Source of the DNA: Chitinophaga lutea
GTDB taxonomy: Bacteria > Bacteroidota > Bacteroidia > Chitinophagales > Chitinophagaceae
Direction: 5' to 3'
DNA: 64,000 nucleotides
Assembly (NCBI RefSeq): GCF_003813775.1
Contig: NZ_RPDH01000003.1
Location: 847,032 to 911,031 of the forward strand
Part shown: in pieces, positions 1-9,040 of the stretch
How positions within the stretch are numbered: position 1 is the stretch's first letter
Layout of the letters: each line of letters starts with the position of its first letter
Translations under genes and position numbers: made by a program
Notes under the pieces: generated by a model
What the model saw: only the letters and a program-made list of their open reading frames with translations
Databases searched by the model: none
Told to the model about the DNA's origin: nothing

Positions 1-97
1 GCATTTCTACCGGCTTATTACACCTTCCTCTTCCGGTATACCCTGTTTTGAGCTGACCTCTTTCCACCCGTTTCCATCCTTCCCAAACATGTACTGT

Positions 98-140
98 ACC
101 GGCATTGACCGGTGCTGATAATTATTCTATTACACCTTTG
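98..140 (+). promoter_or_regulatory. Possible promoter/operator of the first efflux operon
   Basis: A 5-bp inverted repeat (ACCGG, six bases, CCGGT) spans 98-113. The octamer CACCTTTG at 133-140 is one base from the Bacteroidota -7 box TAnnTTTG. The start codon of the adaptor gene is 36 bp further on. No good TTTG -33 box sits at the usual 19-21 bp spacing, so this is only a candidate. Confidence 0.25.
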
Positions 141-176
141 CGGCCCAACCCGGCCGCACAAAATACTATTGTGCTC

Positions 177-1292
177 ATGCGTCATTTAACCGCGCTTACG
201 ATATTAGGATTGACCGCCACCCTCGGCGGCTGTGTTACAAAAGGGGGCTCAGTGAATAGTGAAAACGATGTGCAATCATTCCCGGTGGTGCAGCTGACCG
301 TTACAGACACGGTGCTGCACCATCACTATGTGGCAGACATACAGGCCGTACGGAACGTGGAAGTGCGCGCCCGCATCAACGGTTTCCTGAATAAAATTTA
401 TGTAGACGAGGGACAGCGTGTTACAAAAGGGCAGCTCCTCTTTAGCCTCAACGATGAAGAACTGCAGGCCGGCCTCGCCCGCGCCAAAGCTGCTCTCAGC
501 AGCGCCATTGCCGAAGCCAAGGCCGCGCAGCTGGAGGTAGACCGCGTGAAACTGCTCACCGATAAAAAAGTACTGGCCAAAACGGAACTGGAAGTGGCGG
601 AGGCCCGCCTCGCCGCATTCAACGCGAGAATAGAGGAAGCCCGTTCCGAAATCAGCAATGCTTCCACGCAATTATCATACACCAGCATCCGCGCGCCGTT
701 TGATGGGGTGATGGACCGCATCCCCCTCAAAACGGGCAGCTACGTAACGGAAGGCAGCCTGCTCACCACCGTCAGCGATATCGCTGAAATGTACGCCTAC
801 TTCAACGTATCGGAAACCGAATACCTGGAATATTCCCGGAGCAAGGCGTCCAATAACGACCGCGCGGTGCAGCTCACCCTGGCCGACGGCAGCCCGTATG
901 CCTATGCCGGCAAAATAGAAACGGTGGAAAGCGAGTTCGAGGAAAACACGGGCTCCATCGCTTTCCGGGCAAAGTTCCCCAACCCGAAGCAGCTCCTCAG
1001 GCATGGCGCAAGCGGCAAGGTGGTGCTCACCAACCACCTCGAAAACGCGTTGCTGCTGCCGCAGAAGGCCGTGTTCGAGATGCAGGACAAAAACTATGTG
1101 TATATACTGGATTCAGCCAATCATGTTAAAATGAAAAGTTTCGAGCCACAGGCCCGCATTCAGCACTCCTACATCGTACAGGGCGGGCTGAAGCCGGGCG
1201 AAAAGGTTGTGTACGAAGGCGTGCGCAACCTCCGCGAAGGCATGCGGATAAGGCCGCTGCTGGTAAAGGTGGACTCTGTAAAGGCCTTGTAG
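177..1292 (+). CDS. RND efflux periplasmic adaptor lipoprotein (AcrA/MexA family)
   Basis: This is the membrane fusion protein of a tripartite RND pump; it bridges the inner-membrane pump and the outer-membrane channel. I place the start at the ATG at 177, because the encoded N-terminus is a lipoprotein signal with lipobox LGGC (Cys19). An in-frame ATG at 105 would put 24 unrelated residues before it. From 177 the product is 371 residues, normal for the family. Visible parts are a barrel-sandwich half near residues 60-95 (INGFLNKIYVDEGQRV), a charged Ala/Glu/Arg-rich alpha-hairpin at about 95-165, the second half with IRAPFDGVMDR, then beta-barrel and membrane-proximal regions ending in PGEKVVYEGVRNLREGM. 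The pump gene starts 41 bp downstream on the same strand, so the two are almost certainly one operon. Substrate cannot be told from sequence. Confidence 0.93.
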   Translation: MRHLTALTILGLTATLGGCVTKGGSVNSENDVQSFPVVQLTVTDTVLHHHYVADIQAVRNVEVRARINGFLNKIYVDEGQRVTKGQLLFSLNDEELQAGLARAKAALSSAIAEAKAAQLEVDRVKLLTDKKVLAKTELEVAEARLAAFNARIEEARSEISNASTQLSYTSIRAPFDGVMDRIPLKTGSYVTEGSLLTTVSDIAEMYAYFNVSETEYLEYSRSKASNNDRAVQLTLADGSPYAYAGKIETVESEFEENTGSIAFRAKFPNPKQLLRHGASGKVVLTNHLENALLLPQKAVFEMQDKNYVYILDSANHVKMKSFEPQARIQHSYIVQGGLKPGEKVVYEGVRNLREGMRIRPLLVKVDSVKAL

Positions 1293-1333
1293 GCGGTGCG
1301 GAATTTTTCATTGTAAAACGAATCTGAAACAGT

Positions 1334-4300
1334 ATGCTGGATACTTTTATCAGGCGGCCCGTGTTGTCGCTGGTGATCTCATTATTTATTGTATTGCTGG
1401 GCCTGCTGGCGCTTCTTGGCCTGCCGGTCACCCAGTTCCCTGATATCGTGCCGCCGTCTGTGACGGTAACGGCGAAATATACCGGCGCCAACGCCGAAGT
1501 GTGCGCCAACGCCGTGGCCATCCCGCTCGAAAGAGCCATCAACGGCGTACCGGGCATGACGTACATGACCTCCGTGTCGAGCAACAACGGCACTACGCTC
1601 ATTACCGTCTTCTTCAAAGTAGGCACGGATCCCGACCAGGCTGCCGTGAACGTGCAGAACCGCGTGTCCACCATCATCGACGAATTGCCGGAAGAGGTGA
1701 TCAAGGCCGGGGTGACTACCGAAAAGGAAGTGAACAGCATGCTCCTGTACCTCAACATCATGAGCGAGGACCCGGGGCTCGACGAAAACTTCATCTACAA
1801 CTTCGCGGACATCAATGTGCTGAAAGAACTGAAAAGGATTGACGGCGTTGGTTTTGCCGAGATCATGGGTGCGAAGGAATACGCCATGCGCGTTTGGCTG
1901 CAGCCCGACCGGATGCTGGCCTACAACGTATCGGCGGATGAAGTGGTGCAGGCTATCCGCAAACAGAATATCGAGGCGGCGCCCGGCAAAACCGGCGAAA
2001 GCTCCGATAAGTCACCGCAGATGCTGCAATACGTGCTGCGGTACACCGGCAAGTTTTTTAAACCGGAAGAGTATGCGGACATCATCATCCGTGCGGACGA
2101 AAGCGGCTCCGTTCTTCGCCTGAAAGACATTGCGGATGTGGAGTTCGGCGCACTCACCTACGGTATGGTGTCGAAAACCGACGGCAAACCCTCGGCCTCC
2201 ATCATGCTCAAACAGCGCCCCGGCTCCAACGCGCAGGAGGTAATCAAAAATGTGAAGCTCCGGATGGAAGAGTTGCAGCAAACTTCTTTCCCGCCGGGCA
2301 TGACCTATAACTTCAACTACGACGTGTCGCGCTTCCTCAACGCGTCGATCAATAAAGTGGTGGTTACGCTGTTCGAGGCCTTTGTGCTGGTGTTCATCGT
2401 GGTGTTCCTGTTTTTGCAGGATTTCCGCTCCACGCTCATTCCCACGCTGGCCATTCCGGTGGCGCTCATCGGTACCTTTGCGTTTATGCAGCTGATGGGC
2501 TTTTCGCTGAACCTGTTGACGTTGTTCGCCCTGGTGCTGTCGATCGGTATTGTCGTAGATAACGCCATCGTCGTCGTGGAGGCGGTGCACGCCAAAATGA
2601 TGGAAACCCATCTGCCCGCCATGCAGGCCACGCTGGCATCCATGAAAGAGATCAGCGGGGCGGTGGTGGCCATTACGCTGGTGATGTCGGCCGTATTTAT
2701 CCCGGTGGCCTTTTTGTCCGGCCCCGTGGGGGTGTTCTACCGCCAGTTCTCGCTCACGCTCGCCTTTGCGATCATTATTTCGGGCATCAACGCCCTGACG
2801 TTGACACCGGCGTTGTGCGCGCTGATGCTGAAGCACGACCCGGGTGCGCAACTGCGCCGAAACCCGCTGCAGCGTTTCTTCAATACGTTTAACCGCGGGT
2901 ATACCACCACAGAAAACGGCTACAAACGTTTTGTAGGCCGCATCGCCGGGCGCCGCATCCTCACGCTGGTGCTCCTTGTGGGTTTCTTTGCCCTCACCTG
3001 GGGCGCCTCGGCCATCCTGCCGGGCGGCTTCATCCCGATGGAAGACCAGGGCATGATCTACGTGAACGTGACCACCCCGAACGGGGCCACGGTGGAAAGA
3101 ACGTCGGCCGTGCTCGATGATGTGCAGCAAACCGCCGACGGCATGGAGGCGGTGGAATCCGTGTCCACGCTCGCAGGTTTCAGTCTCGTGAACGATGTGG
3201 CCGGCGCATCTTACGGGATGGGCATGATCAATCTGAAGCCCTGGGATGAGCGTGAAAAGTCGGTCGACCAGCTGATCACCGAATTGCAGGAAAAAACGAA
3301 ACATATCAAAGACGCCAGCATTGAATATTTCCCGCCGCCCACCGTACCCGGTTTCGGGAACGCGAGCGGTTTCGAGCTGCGTGTGCTCGACCGCACCGGG
3401 GCCGACGATCTGCAGCAAACCGCCGATGTAACGCGGGCGTTCATTGCCGCGCTCACCAAACGCCCCGAAATCGGCAGCGCTTTCACCAGCTTCGACCCCG
3501 AGTTCCCGCAATACATGATACATGTGGATCAGGCCATGGCGGCGAAAAAAGGCGTGAGCATCGACAATGCCATGAGCACCCTGCAAACGCTGCTGGGCAG
3601 CTTTTACGCCTCCAACTTCATCCGCTTCGGGCAGATGTATAAAGTGATGGTGCAGGCTTCACCCAACTTCCGCACGCAGCCGGAAGACGTGCTGAAGCTG
3701 CATGTAAAAAACGAGCAGGGAGAAATGGTGCCGTATTCCAACTTCATCAGGCTGGAAAGGGTATACGGCCCCGAACAGCTCACCCGTTACAATATGTACA
3801 CCTCGGCCATGATCAATGGCGACGCCGCGCCCGGCTACAGCAGCGGCGAGGCCATTAAAGCCATCGAGGAAACGGCCGCCTCCGTGCTGCCGCGCGGCTT
3901 CAGTTTTGAATGGAGCGGCATGACGAGGGAACAGGTGCTCTCCGGCAACCAGGCCATATACATTTTCGGCATCTGCCTGCTGTTCGTGTACCTGTTGCTG
4001 GCCGCGCAGTATGAAAGTTTCCTCCTGCCTTTGCCGGTGTTGCTGTCATTGCCTGCAGGTATCTTCGGGGCGTTCATTTCCCTGAAAGTGGCCGGCCTCG
4101 AAAATAACATCTATGCACAGGTGGCGTTGGTGATGCTCATCGGCCTGCTCGGTAAAAACGCCATCCTGATCGTGGAGTTCGCCATTCAGCGGCAGAAACA
4201 GGGGCTGACGGTGCTGAAGGCCGCCATCGAAGGCGGGGTGAGCCGTTTAAGGCCCATCCTCATGACGTCGTTTGCATTTGTGGCCGGGCTTATCCCGTTA

Positions 4301-5890
4301 TGTATCGCCACCGGCGCGGGCGCCATGGGTAACCGTTCCATCGGTATGGCCGCCGCGGGCGGTATGTTGATCGGCACCATCTTCGGGGTGATCGTGATCC
4401 CCGGGTTATATGTGTTGTTTGCCGTGATGAAAGTCAAAAAGAAGAAAATGAAAATAAAACCGGTGCATACCGTTGTACTGCTGGTGGCATTGACAACCGC
4501 CGGCTGCGGCATGCCGAAAGAATTGCAGCTGCCGGAGCAAACCCAATTACCCGCCGCGTTCGAAGGCCCCGCCGCGGACACCACGGCCGGCATCGGCGGC
4601 CTCCCGCGTAATACCTTTTTTGCCGACCCGCATTTACGGAACCTGCTCGACACCGCCATGCGCAATAACCGCGATGCGCTGGTGGCCCTGCAGCGCATGC
4701 AGGTCGCCAAAGCGCAGCTCACGATGGCCTCCAAAGCCTGGCTGCCTTCGCTCGACGCTGTGATCAGGGGAGGCGTGACCAAGTTCGGCGACTATACCAT
4801 CGACGGGGTCGGCAACTACGACACGAACCTGTCGCCCAATATCAACAAAGACCAGCGCATTCCCGGCCCGGTGCCCGACTATTTCGCCGGCGTGCAAAGT
4901 TCCTGGGAAATCGACCTGTGGGGCCGGCTGAAGCATAAAAAGCGGGCCGCATATGCAAGGTACCTGGCGGGCCGCGAAGGGCTTCGGCTTGTGCACACCC
5001 AGCTGGCGGCGCAGGTAGCCGGCATGTATTATCAGCTCATGGCGCTCGATTACGAGTGGGAAGTGATCCGTCAGAACATCGCCCTCCAGGAAGCCGCCGT
5101 GGGTACGGTCAAAATCCAGCAGGAGGCCGGCCGCGCCAATTCGCTGGCGGTGCAGCAGTTCACGGCGCAGCTGCTCAATACCCGCAGTCTTGCTTATGGT
5201 GTGCAGCAGCAGCGGATACAACTGGAAAACCAGCTGAACACCCTGCTCGGCAGGCTCCCGCAGCCTGTTGCACGCGGCAGTTCGTTGCTCGACGCACCCC
5301 TCGCCACCGGTATCAAAACCGGCATCCCGGCCGCCATGCTGCAACGCAGGCCGGATGTGCAGCAGGCCATGCTGGGCCTGGAGGCGGCGAAAGCGGACGT
5401 AAAAGCGGCGAAAGCGGCTTTCCTGCCTTCGCTGAACCTCACCGCGGCGCTGGGTTACAATGCGTTCAAGGCGGAGCTGCTGTTTAACCCGGCGTCGATC
5501 GCATATAATATCCTGGGCGGTGTAACCGCGCCCGTTTTCAATAAAAAGCAATTAAAAGCGCAATACGGCATCGCGACGGCGGAAGGCGTCAGCGCCTTTT
5601 ACGATTATCGGCAGGCCATCATTAACGGCTACCAGGAAGTGGTAACGTCGCTGCATCGCGTGGAGAACGCAGAGACCGCGTTTGCGCTCAAAGAAAAGGA
5701 AGTACTTGTGTTAAAAGAGGCCGTATCTACCGCCAGGGACCTGTTCGCCACCGGCTACGCGAATTACCTGGAAGTGATCAATACCCAGAAAAGTGTGCTG
5801 GAAGCCGAACTGGCACTGGCTCAATACAGGAAAGACGTTTTCCTGGGGACTATTGAGCTGTACAGGGCCCTCGGCGGGGGTACGGAGTAG
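1334..5890 (+). CDS. RND efflux pump fused to NodT-type outer-membrane channel lipoprotein
   Basis: A single 1518-residue frame holds two proteins normally encoded separately. Residues 1-1035 are a complete HAE1-type RND transporter: two large periplasmic loops, a TM4 segment with GIVVDNAIVVVE, and a TM10 lysine in GLLGKNAILIVEFA. After a basic stretch (KVKKKKMK) comes a lipoprotein-like signal ending TTAGC (Cys1058). Residues 1060-1518 are a TolC/NodT-type channel with typical motifs such as WEIDLWGRL and RRPDVQQA. An in-frame ATG at 4448, after a purine-rich stretch, could also start the channel part separately. TM4 has Asp-Asn where AcrB has Asp407-Asp408. The RND C-terminus should be cytoplasmic, so the lipoprotein signal would act as a thirteenth segment and could be cut by signal peptidase II to free the channel. 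With the upstream adaptor, the operon encodes a complete pump. Confidence 0.92.
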   Translation: MLDTFIRRPVLSLVISLFIVLLGLLALLGLPVTQFPDIVPPSVTVTAKYTGANAEVCANAVAIPLERAINGVPGMTYMTSVSSNNGTTLITVFFKVGTDPDQAAVNVQNRVSTIIDELPEEVIKAGVTTEKEVNSMLLYLNIMSEDPGLDENFIYNFADINVLKELKRIDGVGFAEIMGAKEYAMRVWLQPDRMLAYNVSADEVVQAIRKQNIEAAPGKTGESSDKSPQMLQYVLRYTGKFFKPEEYADIIIRADESGSVLRLKDIADVEFGALTYGMVSKTDGKPSASIMLKQRPGSNAQEVIKNVKLRMEELQQTSFPPGMTYNFNYDVSRFLNASINKVVVTLFEAFVLVFIVVFLFLQDFRSTLIPTLAIPVALIGTFAFMQLMGFSLNLLTLFALVLSIGIVVDNAIVVVEAVHAKMMETHLPAMQATLASMKEISGAVVAITLVMSAVFIPVAFLSGPVGVFYRQFSLTLAFAIIISGINALTLTPALCALMLKHDPGAQLRRNPLQRFFNTFNRGYTTTENGYKRFVGRIAGRRILTLVLLVGFFALTWGASAILPGGFIPMEDQGMIYVNVTTPNGATVERTSAVLDDVQQTADGMEAVESVSTLAGFSLVNDVAGASYGMGMINLKPWDEREKSVDQLITELQEKTKHIKDASIEYFPPPTVPGFGNASGFELRVLDRTGADDLQQTADVTRAFIAALTKRPEIGSAFTSFDPEFPQYMIHVDQAMAAKKGVSIDNAMSTLQTLLGSFYASNFIRFGQMYKVMVQASPNFRTQPEDVLKLHVKNEQGEMVPYSNFIRLERVYGPEQLTRYNMYTSAMINGDAAPGYSSGEAIKAIEETAASVLPRGFSFEWSGMTREQVLSGNQAIYIFGICLLFVYLLLAAQYESFLLPLPVLLSLPAGIFGAFISLKVAGLENNIYAQVALVMLIGLLGKNAILIVEFAIQRQKQGLTVLKAAIEGGVSRLRPILMTSFAFVAGLIPLCIATGAGAMGNRSIGMAAAGGMLIGTIFGVIVIPGLYVLFAVMKVKKKKMKIKPVHTVVLLVALTTAGCGMPKELQLPEQTQLPAAFEGPAADTTAGIGGLPRNTFFADPHLRNLLDTAMRNNRDALVALQRMQVAKAQLTMASKAWLPSLDAVIRGGVTKFGDYTIDGVGNYDTNLSPNINKDQRIPGPVPDYFAGVQSSWEIDLWGRLKHKKRAAYARYLAGREGLRLVHTQLAAQVAGMYYQLMALDYEWEVIRQNIALQEAAVGTVKIQQEAGRANSLAVQQFTAQLLNTRSLAYGVQQQRIQLENQLNTLLGRLPQPVARGSSLLDAPLATGIKTGIPAAMLQRRPDVQQAMLGLEAAKADVKAAKAAFLPSLNLTAALGYNAFKAELLFNPASIAYNILGGVTAPVFNKKQLKAQYGIATAEGVSAFYDYRQAIINGYQEVVTSLHRVENAETAFALKEKEVLVLKEAVSTARDLFATGYANYLEVINTQKSVLEAELALAQYRKDVFLGTIELYRALGGGTE

Positions 5891-5897
5891 GTTGAAA

Positions 5898-5930
5898 AAG
5901 GCCGGCTGATGATGGCCGGCCTTTACTTTT
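5898..5930 (+). terminator. Rho-independent terminator of the first efflux operon
   Basis: A perfect 9-bp stem (AAGGCCGGC / GCCGGCCTT) with an 8-base loop begins 8 bp after the stop codon and is followed by a T-rich stretch. It closes the adaptor-pump operon. Confidence 0.85.
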
Positions 5931-6011
5931 ATTTCCGTTTCTTCAATTTCGTGACAATGGATGCCGCCCGCTGAGTTAAAGGGGACATCGCGCGAATCCG
6001 CCACATTGTTT

Positions 6012-6260
6012 TTATTGCGGCTTCATCTTGTTGATGATTTCCTGCCACACCAGGCGGGCAATCTGTTCCTGTTCCACCGTTTTTAAGGCAAACTTTTCAG
6101 ACACCTTCCCGTTTTCGTTGAATTCGAGGGTTTGGGGAATATAGTCTTCCGACTCTTCCGCATCCACATAATAGGTGGTTTTCTGTTCTTCATGGTCCAC
6201 GGCCACGTTGAAGCGGTAGGGCTTGTTCTCAATGTACACGGTGATGACGGTTGTTTCCAT
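6012..6260 (-). CDS. Small protein of unknown function (82 aa)
   Basis: I do not recognise this protein. It is 82 residues, rich in Glu, Lys and Val, without signal peptide or membrane segment, so probably cytoplasmic. The N-terminal half reads as alternating beta strands (TTVITVYIEN, YRFNVAVD) and the C-terminal half as a helix (QIARLVWQEIINKM). The regular charged composition and an ATG start argue for a real gene. It lies alone between the terminator of the upstream (+) operon and a putative small-RNA promoter, and is not obviously co-transcribed with the histidine kinase gene, whose stop codon lies about 160 bp away. It may be a small stand-alone beta-sheet protein; no role can be assigned. 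Confidence 0.65.
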   Translation of the reverse strand: METTVITVYIENKPYRFNVAVDHEEQKTTYYVDAEESEDYIPQTLEFNENGKVSEKFALKTVEQEQIARLVWQEIINKMKPQ

Positions 6261-6333
6261 GACGCAATGTTTCCTTTCCTCCCGAAAATACCGTGCCGGG
6301 CGATGGGGTATATTGTATTTTAAATATTATTAA

Positions 6334-6341
6334 TATCTTTG
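6334..6341 (+). promoter_or_regulatory. Putative -7 box for a small transcript
   Basis: TATCTTTG matches the Bacteroidota -7 consensus TAnnTTTG exactly and sits in a very AT-rich stretch. No protein-coding gene follows on this strand; a terminator is found about 45-78 bp downstream. Confidence 0.4.
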
Positions 6342-6347
6342 CGGCCA

Positions 6348-6419
6348 CTGCGAACTTTTTCAGCAACAGTTGAATGAATGATCAACGGCCGTCCCGGGAA
6401 TACACGGGGCGGTTTTTTT
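6348..6419 (+). ncRNA. Candidate small RNA (about 70 nt)
   Basis: Between an exact -7 box (6334-6341) and a terminator-like hairpin lies a non-coding stretch of about 70 nt. The last hairpin pairs CCGTCCCG (6389-6396) with CGGGGCGG (6405-6412, one G-U pair) and is followed by seven T on the plus strand. A smaller stem, GTTGA/TCAAC with an 8-base loop, precedes it. The T-run reaches the stop codon of the minus-strand kinase gene, so the hairpin cannot be that operon's terminator in the usual orientation. The start point is inferred from the -7 box. No RNA family was recognised. Confidence 0.35.
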
Positions 6420-7665
6420 ATGGGAATTGAATGGTAAAGCGGGTATCGCCGGGCGCTGCCGTTTCCAGCGAAAATACCCATCCGTGGCTGAGCAGCACTT
6501 CGCGCACTAAGGTAAGGCCGATGCCCTGTCCATTCGGTTTGGTGCTGTAAAAGGGAGAGAAGATATGTGCAGCCTCTCCGGCCGGAATGCCTTTGCCGGT
6601 GTCCGTGATCACCAGTTGCCGTTGGGTGGCGGTGATGTGGATGGTGCCTTTGCCGTCCATGGCTTCAATGCTGTTTTTCAGGATATTGATGAGCGCCTGT
6701 TCCAGTTGCAATTCGTCGGCCATGAGCATCAATTCCCCTTCCTGCGGCAGTTCCGCCACAAACCGCACCTCGTGTTCCGCCGCTTTGAGCTCCATCAGTT
6801 TTACGACGGACGAGAGCACCCTGCCGAGGTCCGTCGGTTTTTTCGAAGGAGCGGGCAGTTTTACCAGTTCGGCGAAATTGCGCATAAAGGTATTCAGGTG
6901 CTGATTGCGGTGAATGGCCACTTCCAGCGCTTCCGTATGCTGCACGTCGAGCGATGCGGGCGCCCTGAGCGTGGAGGCAATGATGGAGTTCACGGGGCCG
7001 ATGGTGTTGTTCACTTCATGGGCCATCATCCGGATCACTTTTTCGTACACCTTTTTCTCCGCTTTCAGGATCTCCCCGGTAAGCTCTTCGATCATCACAA
7101 AATGCCGGGGAAAGCCGCGGTCGATGAAGTGCGACTTCTGCACTTTGTAAGCATCCACACCGGAAAAAGAGAGAATGCCGGACTCGCCGGATCGCAGGGC
7201 CCGCACCTGTTCGAGGAAACGGTCTTTTTTCAGCAGCTGTTCCGCCCTCGGGTTCACCTGCACCACCTGGTCGTCGAAGTCCATGATGATGATGCCGGTA
7301 GGAGAAGTCTGGATGAGTTTCTCCAGGAAAAAATGCTGCTGTTCCTGCAGGGTCCTTTCTTTCCGCAGTTCGTCCATCATCCGGTTGTATACATCGATCA
7401 GCTGGTCCATTTCCAGTGAACCGGTTTTCCGGAACTTCACGGAAAAGTCTTTATCCTGCATGGCTTCAATCCCCTGCATCAGCGTTTTGAGCGGCTGCAG
7501 CAGCTGTCCGTAGAGCCGCCATGCCACTACCAGGGAAAGGAGGATGACGACTTCCGAGAAAAAGAAAAGCGCCATGTTCTCCCGGAAAATGTAATAGGAA
7601 AGCATGAGCGCCAGCCCGTGCAGGATGCCCACAAACAGGATGTATTTAGTCCGCAGTTTCATCAT
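6418..7665 (-). CDS. NtrB/NtrY-type membrane sensor histidine kinase
   Basis: The last gene of the efflux operon encodes the kinase partner of the sigma54 activator just upstream. I take the start at 7665 (MMKLRTKYIL); it overlaps the end of the regulator gene by about 20 bp, suggesting translational coupling. An earlier in-frame start at 7686 is possible. The 415-residue protein has two N-terminal membrane segments with almost no periplasmic loop (about residues 8-45), a HAMP-like linker, a PAS domain (SPTGIIIMDFDDQVVQVNP), an H-box (MMAHEVNNTIGPV), an N-box (NILKNSIEAM), a G1 box (DTGKGIP) and an F/G2 region (FSPFYSTKPNGQGIGL). The lack of a sensing loop suggests it detects a membrane or cytoplasmic signal. 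It should phosphorylate the adjacent NtrC-type regulator. Confidence 0.93.
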   Translation of the reverse strand: MMKLRTKYILFVGILHGLALMLSYYIFRENMALFFFSEVVILLSLVVAWRLYGQLLQPLKTLMQGIEAMQDKDFSVKFRKTGSLEMDQLIDVYNRMMDELRKERTLQEQQHFFLEKLIQTSPTGIIIMDFDDQVVQVNPRAEQLLKKDRFLEQVRALRSGESGILSFSGVDAYKVQKSHFIDRGFPRHFVMIEELTGEILKAEKKVYEKVIRMMAHEVNNTIGPVNSIIASTLRAPASLDVQHTEALEVAIHRNQHLNTFMRNFAELVKLPAPSKKPTDLGRVLSSVVKLMELKAAEHEVRFVAELPQEGELMLMADELQLEQALINILKNSIEAMDGKGTIHITATQRQLVITDTGKGIPAGEAAHIFSPFYSTKPNGQGIGLTLVREVLLSHGWVFSLETAAPGDTRFTIQFP

Positions 7666-9019
7666 AAGGAATGTTGTATTTCTCAAGGCGGCGGTACAAT
7701 GCGCTACGGGTGAGGCCGAGGCTCACTGCGGCCTTGGCTATCCTGTGCTGGTGGAACTGCATGGCTTTCCGGATCATTTCCACTTCGAGCTCTTCCAGCG
7801 TCACCAGGCCTACGCCTGGCAGCTGCAGGCTGCCTTTTTTGACGGGCGACAGCTCCAGCTGGCGGCTGAAATCGTCCACGTCCAGCACATCGTTTTTGCT
7901 CACGAGAATGGTTCTTTCCACCAGGTTTTTCAGCTGCCGGATGTTGCCGGGCAGGGGCAGCTGCTGCAGCCATTTGATGGCGGCTTTTGTGACCGACAGG
8001 CCCGGCCGGTTGTAGATTTCACGAAGGTTACGGATGAAGCCGTTCACCAGCAGGGGAATGTCTTTGGGCCTTTCGCGCAGCGACGGCAACTGGATAGTGA
8101 TGAGGTTGATGCGGTACAGCAGGTCTTCACGGAAAGTGCCGAGCGCCGCCATTTCGCCGAGCGGTTTGTTGGTGGCGCAGATCACGCGTACATCGGTGGT
8201 TTTGGTGCGGCTGCTGCCGAGTACTTCATATGTTTTATCCTGCAGCACCCGCAGCAGTTTCACCTGGCTGCCGGCATCCAGGTCGCCGATCTCGTCGAGG
8301 AAGATCGTGCCTTTGTTAGCCAGCTCGAAACGCCCCACCCGGTCGAAGCGGGCATCGGTGAACGCACCGCGCATATGCCCGAACATTTCGCTTTCGAACA
8401 GCGTGGTGGAAATACCGCCGAGATTCACTTTGATGAACGGCTTGTTGTGCCGCCGGCTGTTCTGGTGAATGGCCTCTGCAATGAGCTCCTTGCCGGTGCC
8501 GCTTTCGCCCATGATGAGCACGGGTGCGTCGGTATCGGCCACGCGGCCGATGGTTTCGAGGATGCGAAGCATCGCCGGGTCGTCGCCCAGAATATGATGG
8601 AACTGATAGGTTTCGTCGAGTTGGCGGCGGGAGAGGGGTTTGGTCTTTTTATCCTGCAGGTCCAGCAGCGTGCGGATGGATTGCAGCATATTGTCGTTGC
8701 TCCAGGGTTTGGTGATGAAGTCGTTCGCGCCGAGCTTCATGCCCTGCACGGCCAGCGCGATGCTTCCCCAGCCGGTGATGAGGATGACGGGGATGGAGGC
8801 ATCGTGCCGCCGGATGCGCTGCAGCAGTTCCATGCCTTCCTGCCCGCTCGTGCCGAGGGAAAAATTCAGGTCGAGCAGAATGAGCGAAGGCCGCGTTTTT
8901 TCAAGGAAGGCCATCGCTTCATCCGGCAGCCGCACACCGGCGGCTTCGTGCCCTTCCTGCCGCAAAAGCAGGAGCAGGGAGGTTCTTACAGCTACATCAT
9001 CGTCGATAATCAGGATCAT
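7646..9019 (-). CDS. NtrC-family sigma54-dependent response regulator
   Basis: A 457-residue regulator with three domains. The receiver (1-120) has acidic residues Asp6-Asp8, phosphoacceptor Asp50 (LILLDLNF) and the Thr/Lys pair in ILITGW and FITKPW. The AAA+ domain has Walker A GESGTGKE, the sigma54-contact loop as GAFTDA (GAFTGA is canonical; Asp at this place is a change to note) and Walker B TIFLDEIGD. The C-terminus is a Fis-type helix-turn-helix (AKAAVSLGLTRSALYRRLEKY). It must act with sigma54, and a near-consensus -24/-12 element with an upstream inverted repeat precedes the first gene of this operon. The likely role is therefore autoregulated activation of the ABC efflux operon in response to its kinase. 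Gene order ABC transporter, regulator, kinase with short gaps supports this. Confidence 0.95.
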   Translation of the reverse strand: MILIIDDDVAVRTSLLLLLRQEGHEAAGVRLPDEAMAFLEKTRPSLILLDLNFSLGTSGQEGMELLQRIRRHDASIPVILITGWGSIALAVQGMKLGANDFITKPWSNDNMLQSIRTLLDLQDKKTKPLSRRQLDETYQFHHILGDDPAMLRILETIGRVADTDAPVLIMGESGTGKELIAEAIHQNSRRHNKPFIKVNLGGISTTLFESEMFGHMRGAFTDARFDRVGRFELANKGTIFLDEIGDLDAGSQVKLLRVLQDKTYEVLGSSRTKTTDVRVICATNKPLGEMAALGTFREDLLYRINLITIQLPSLRERPKDIPLLVNGFIRNLREIYNRPGLSVTKAAIKWLQQLPLPGNIRQLKNLVERTILVSKNDVLDVDDFSRQLELSPVKKGSLQLPGVGLVTLEELEVEMIRKAMQFHQHRIAKAAVSLGLTRSALYRRLEKYNIPYDETAD

Positions 9020-9040
9020 ACGAGGTAAAAATAGGATTAA

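Noticed and set aside
2012..3586. Long minus-strand frame within the RND pump gene
   Set aside because: A shadow frame created by high-GC codon use opposite a clearly coding gene; its His/Arg/Gln/Gly-rich composition is that of antisense translation. The same applies to the other long opposite-strand frames in the window.
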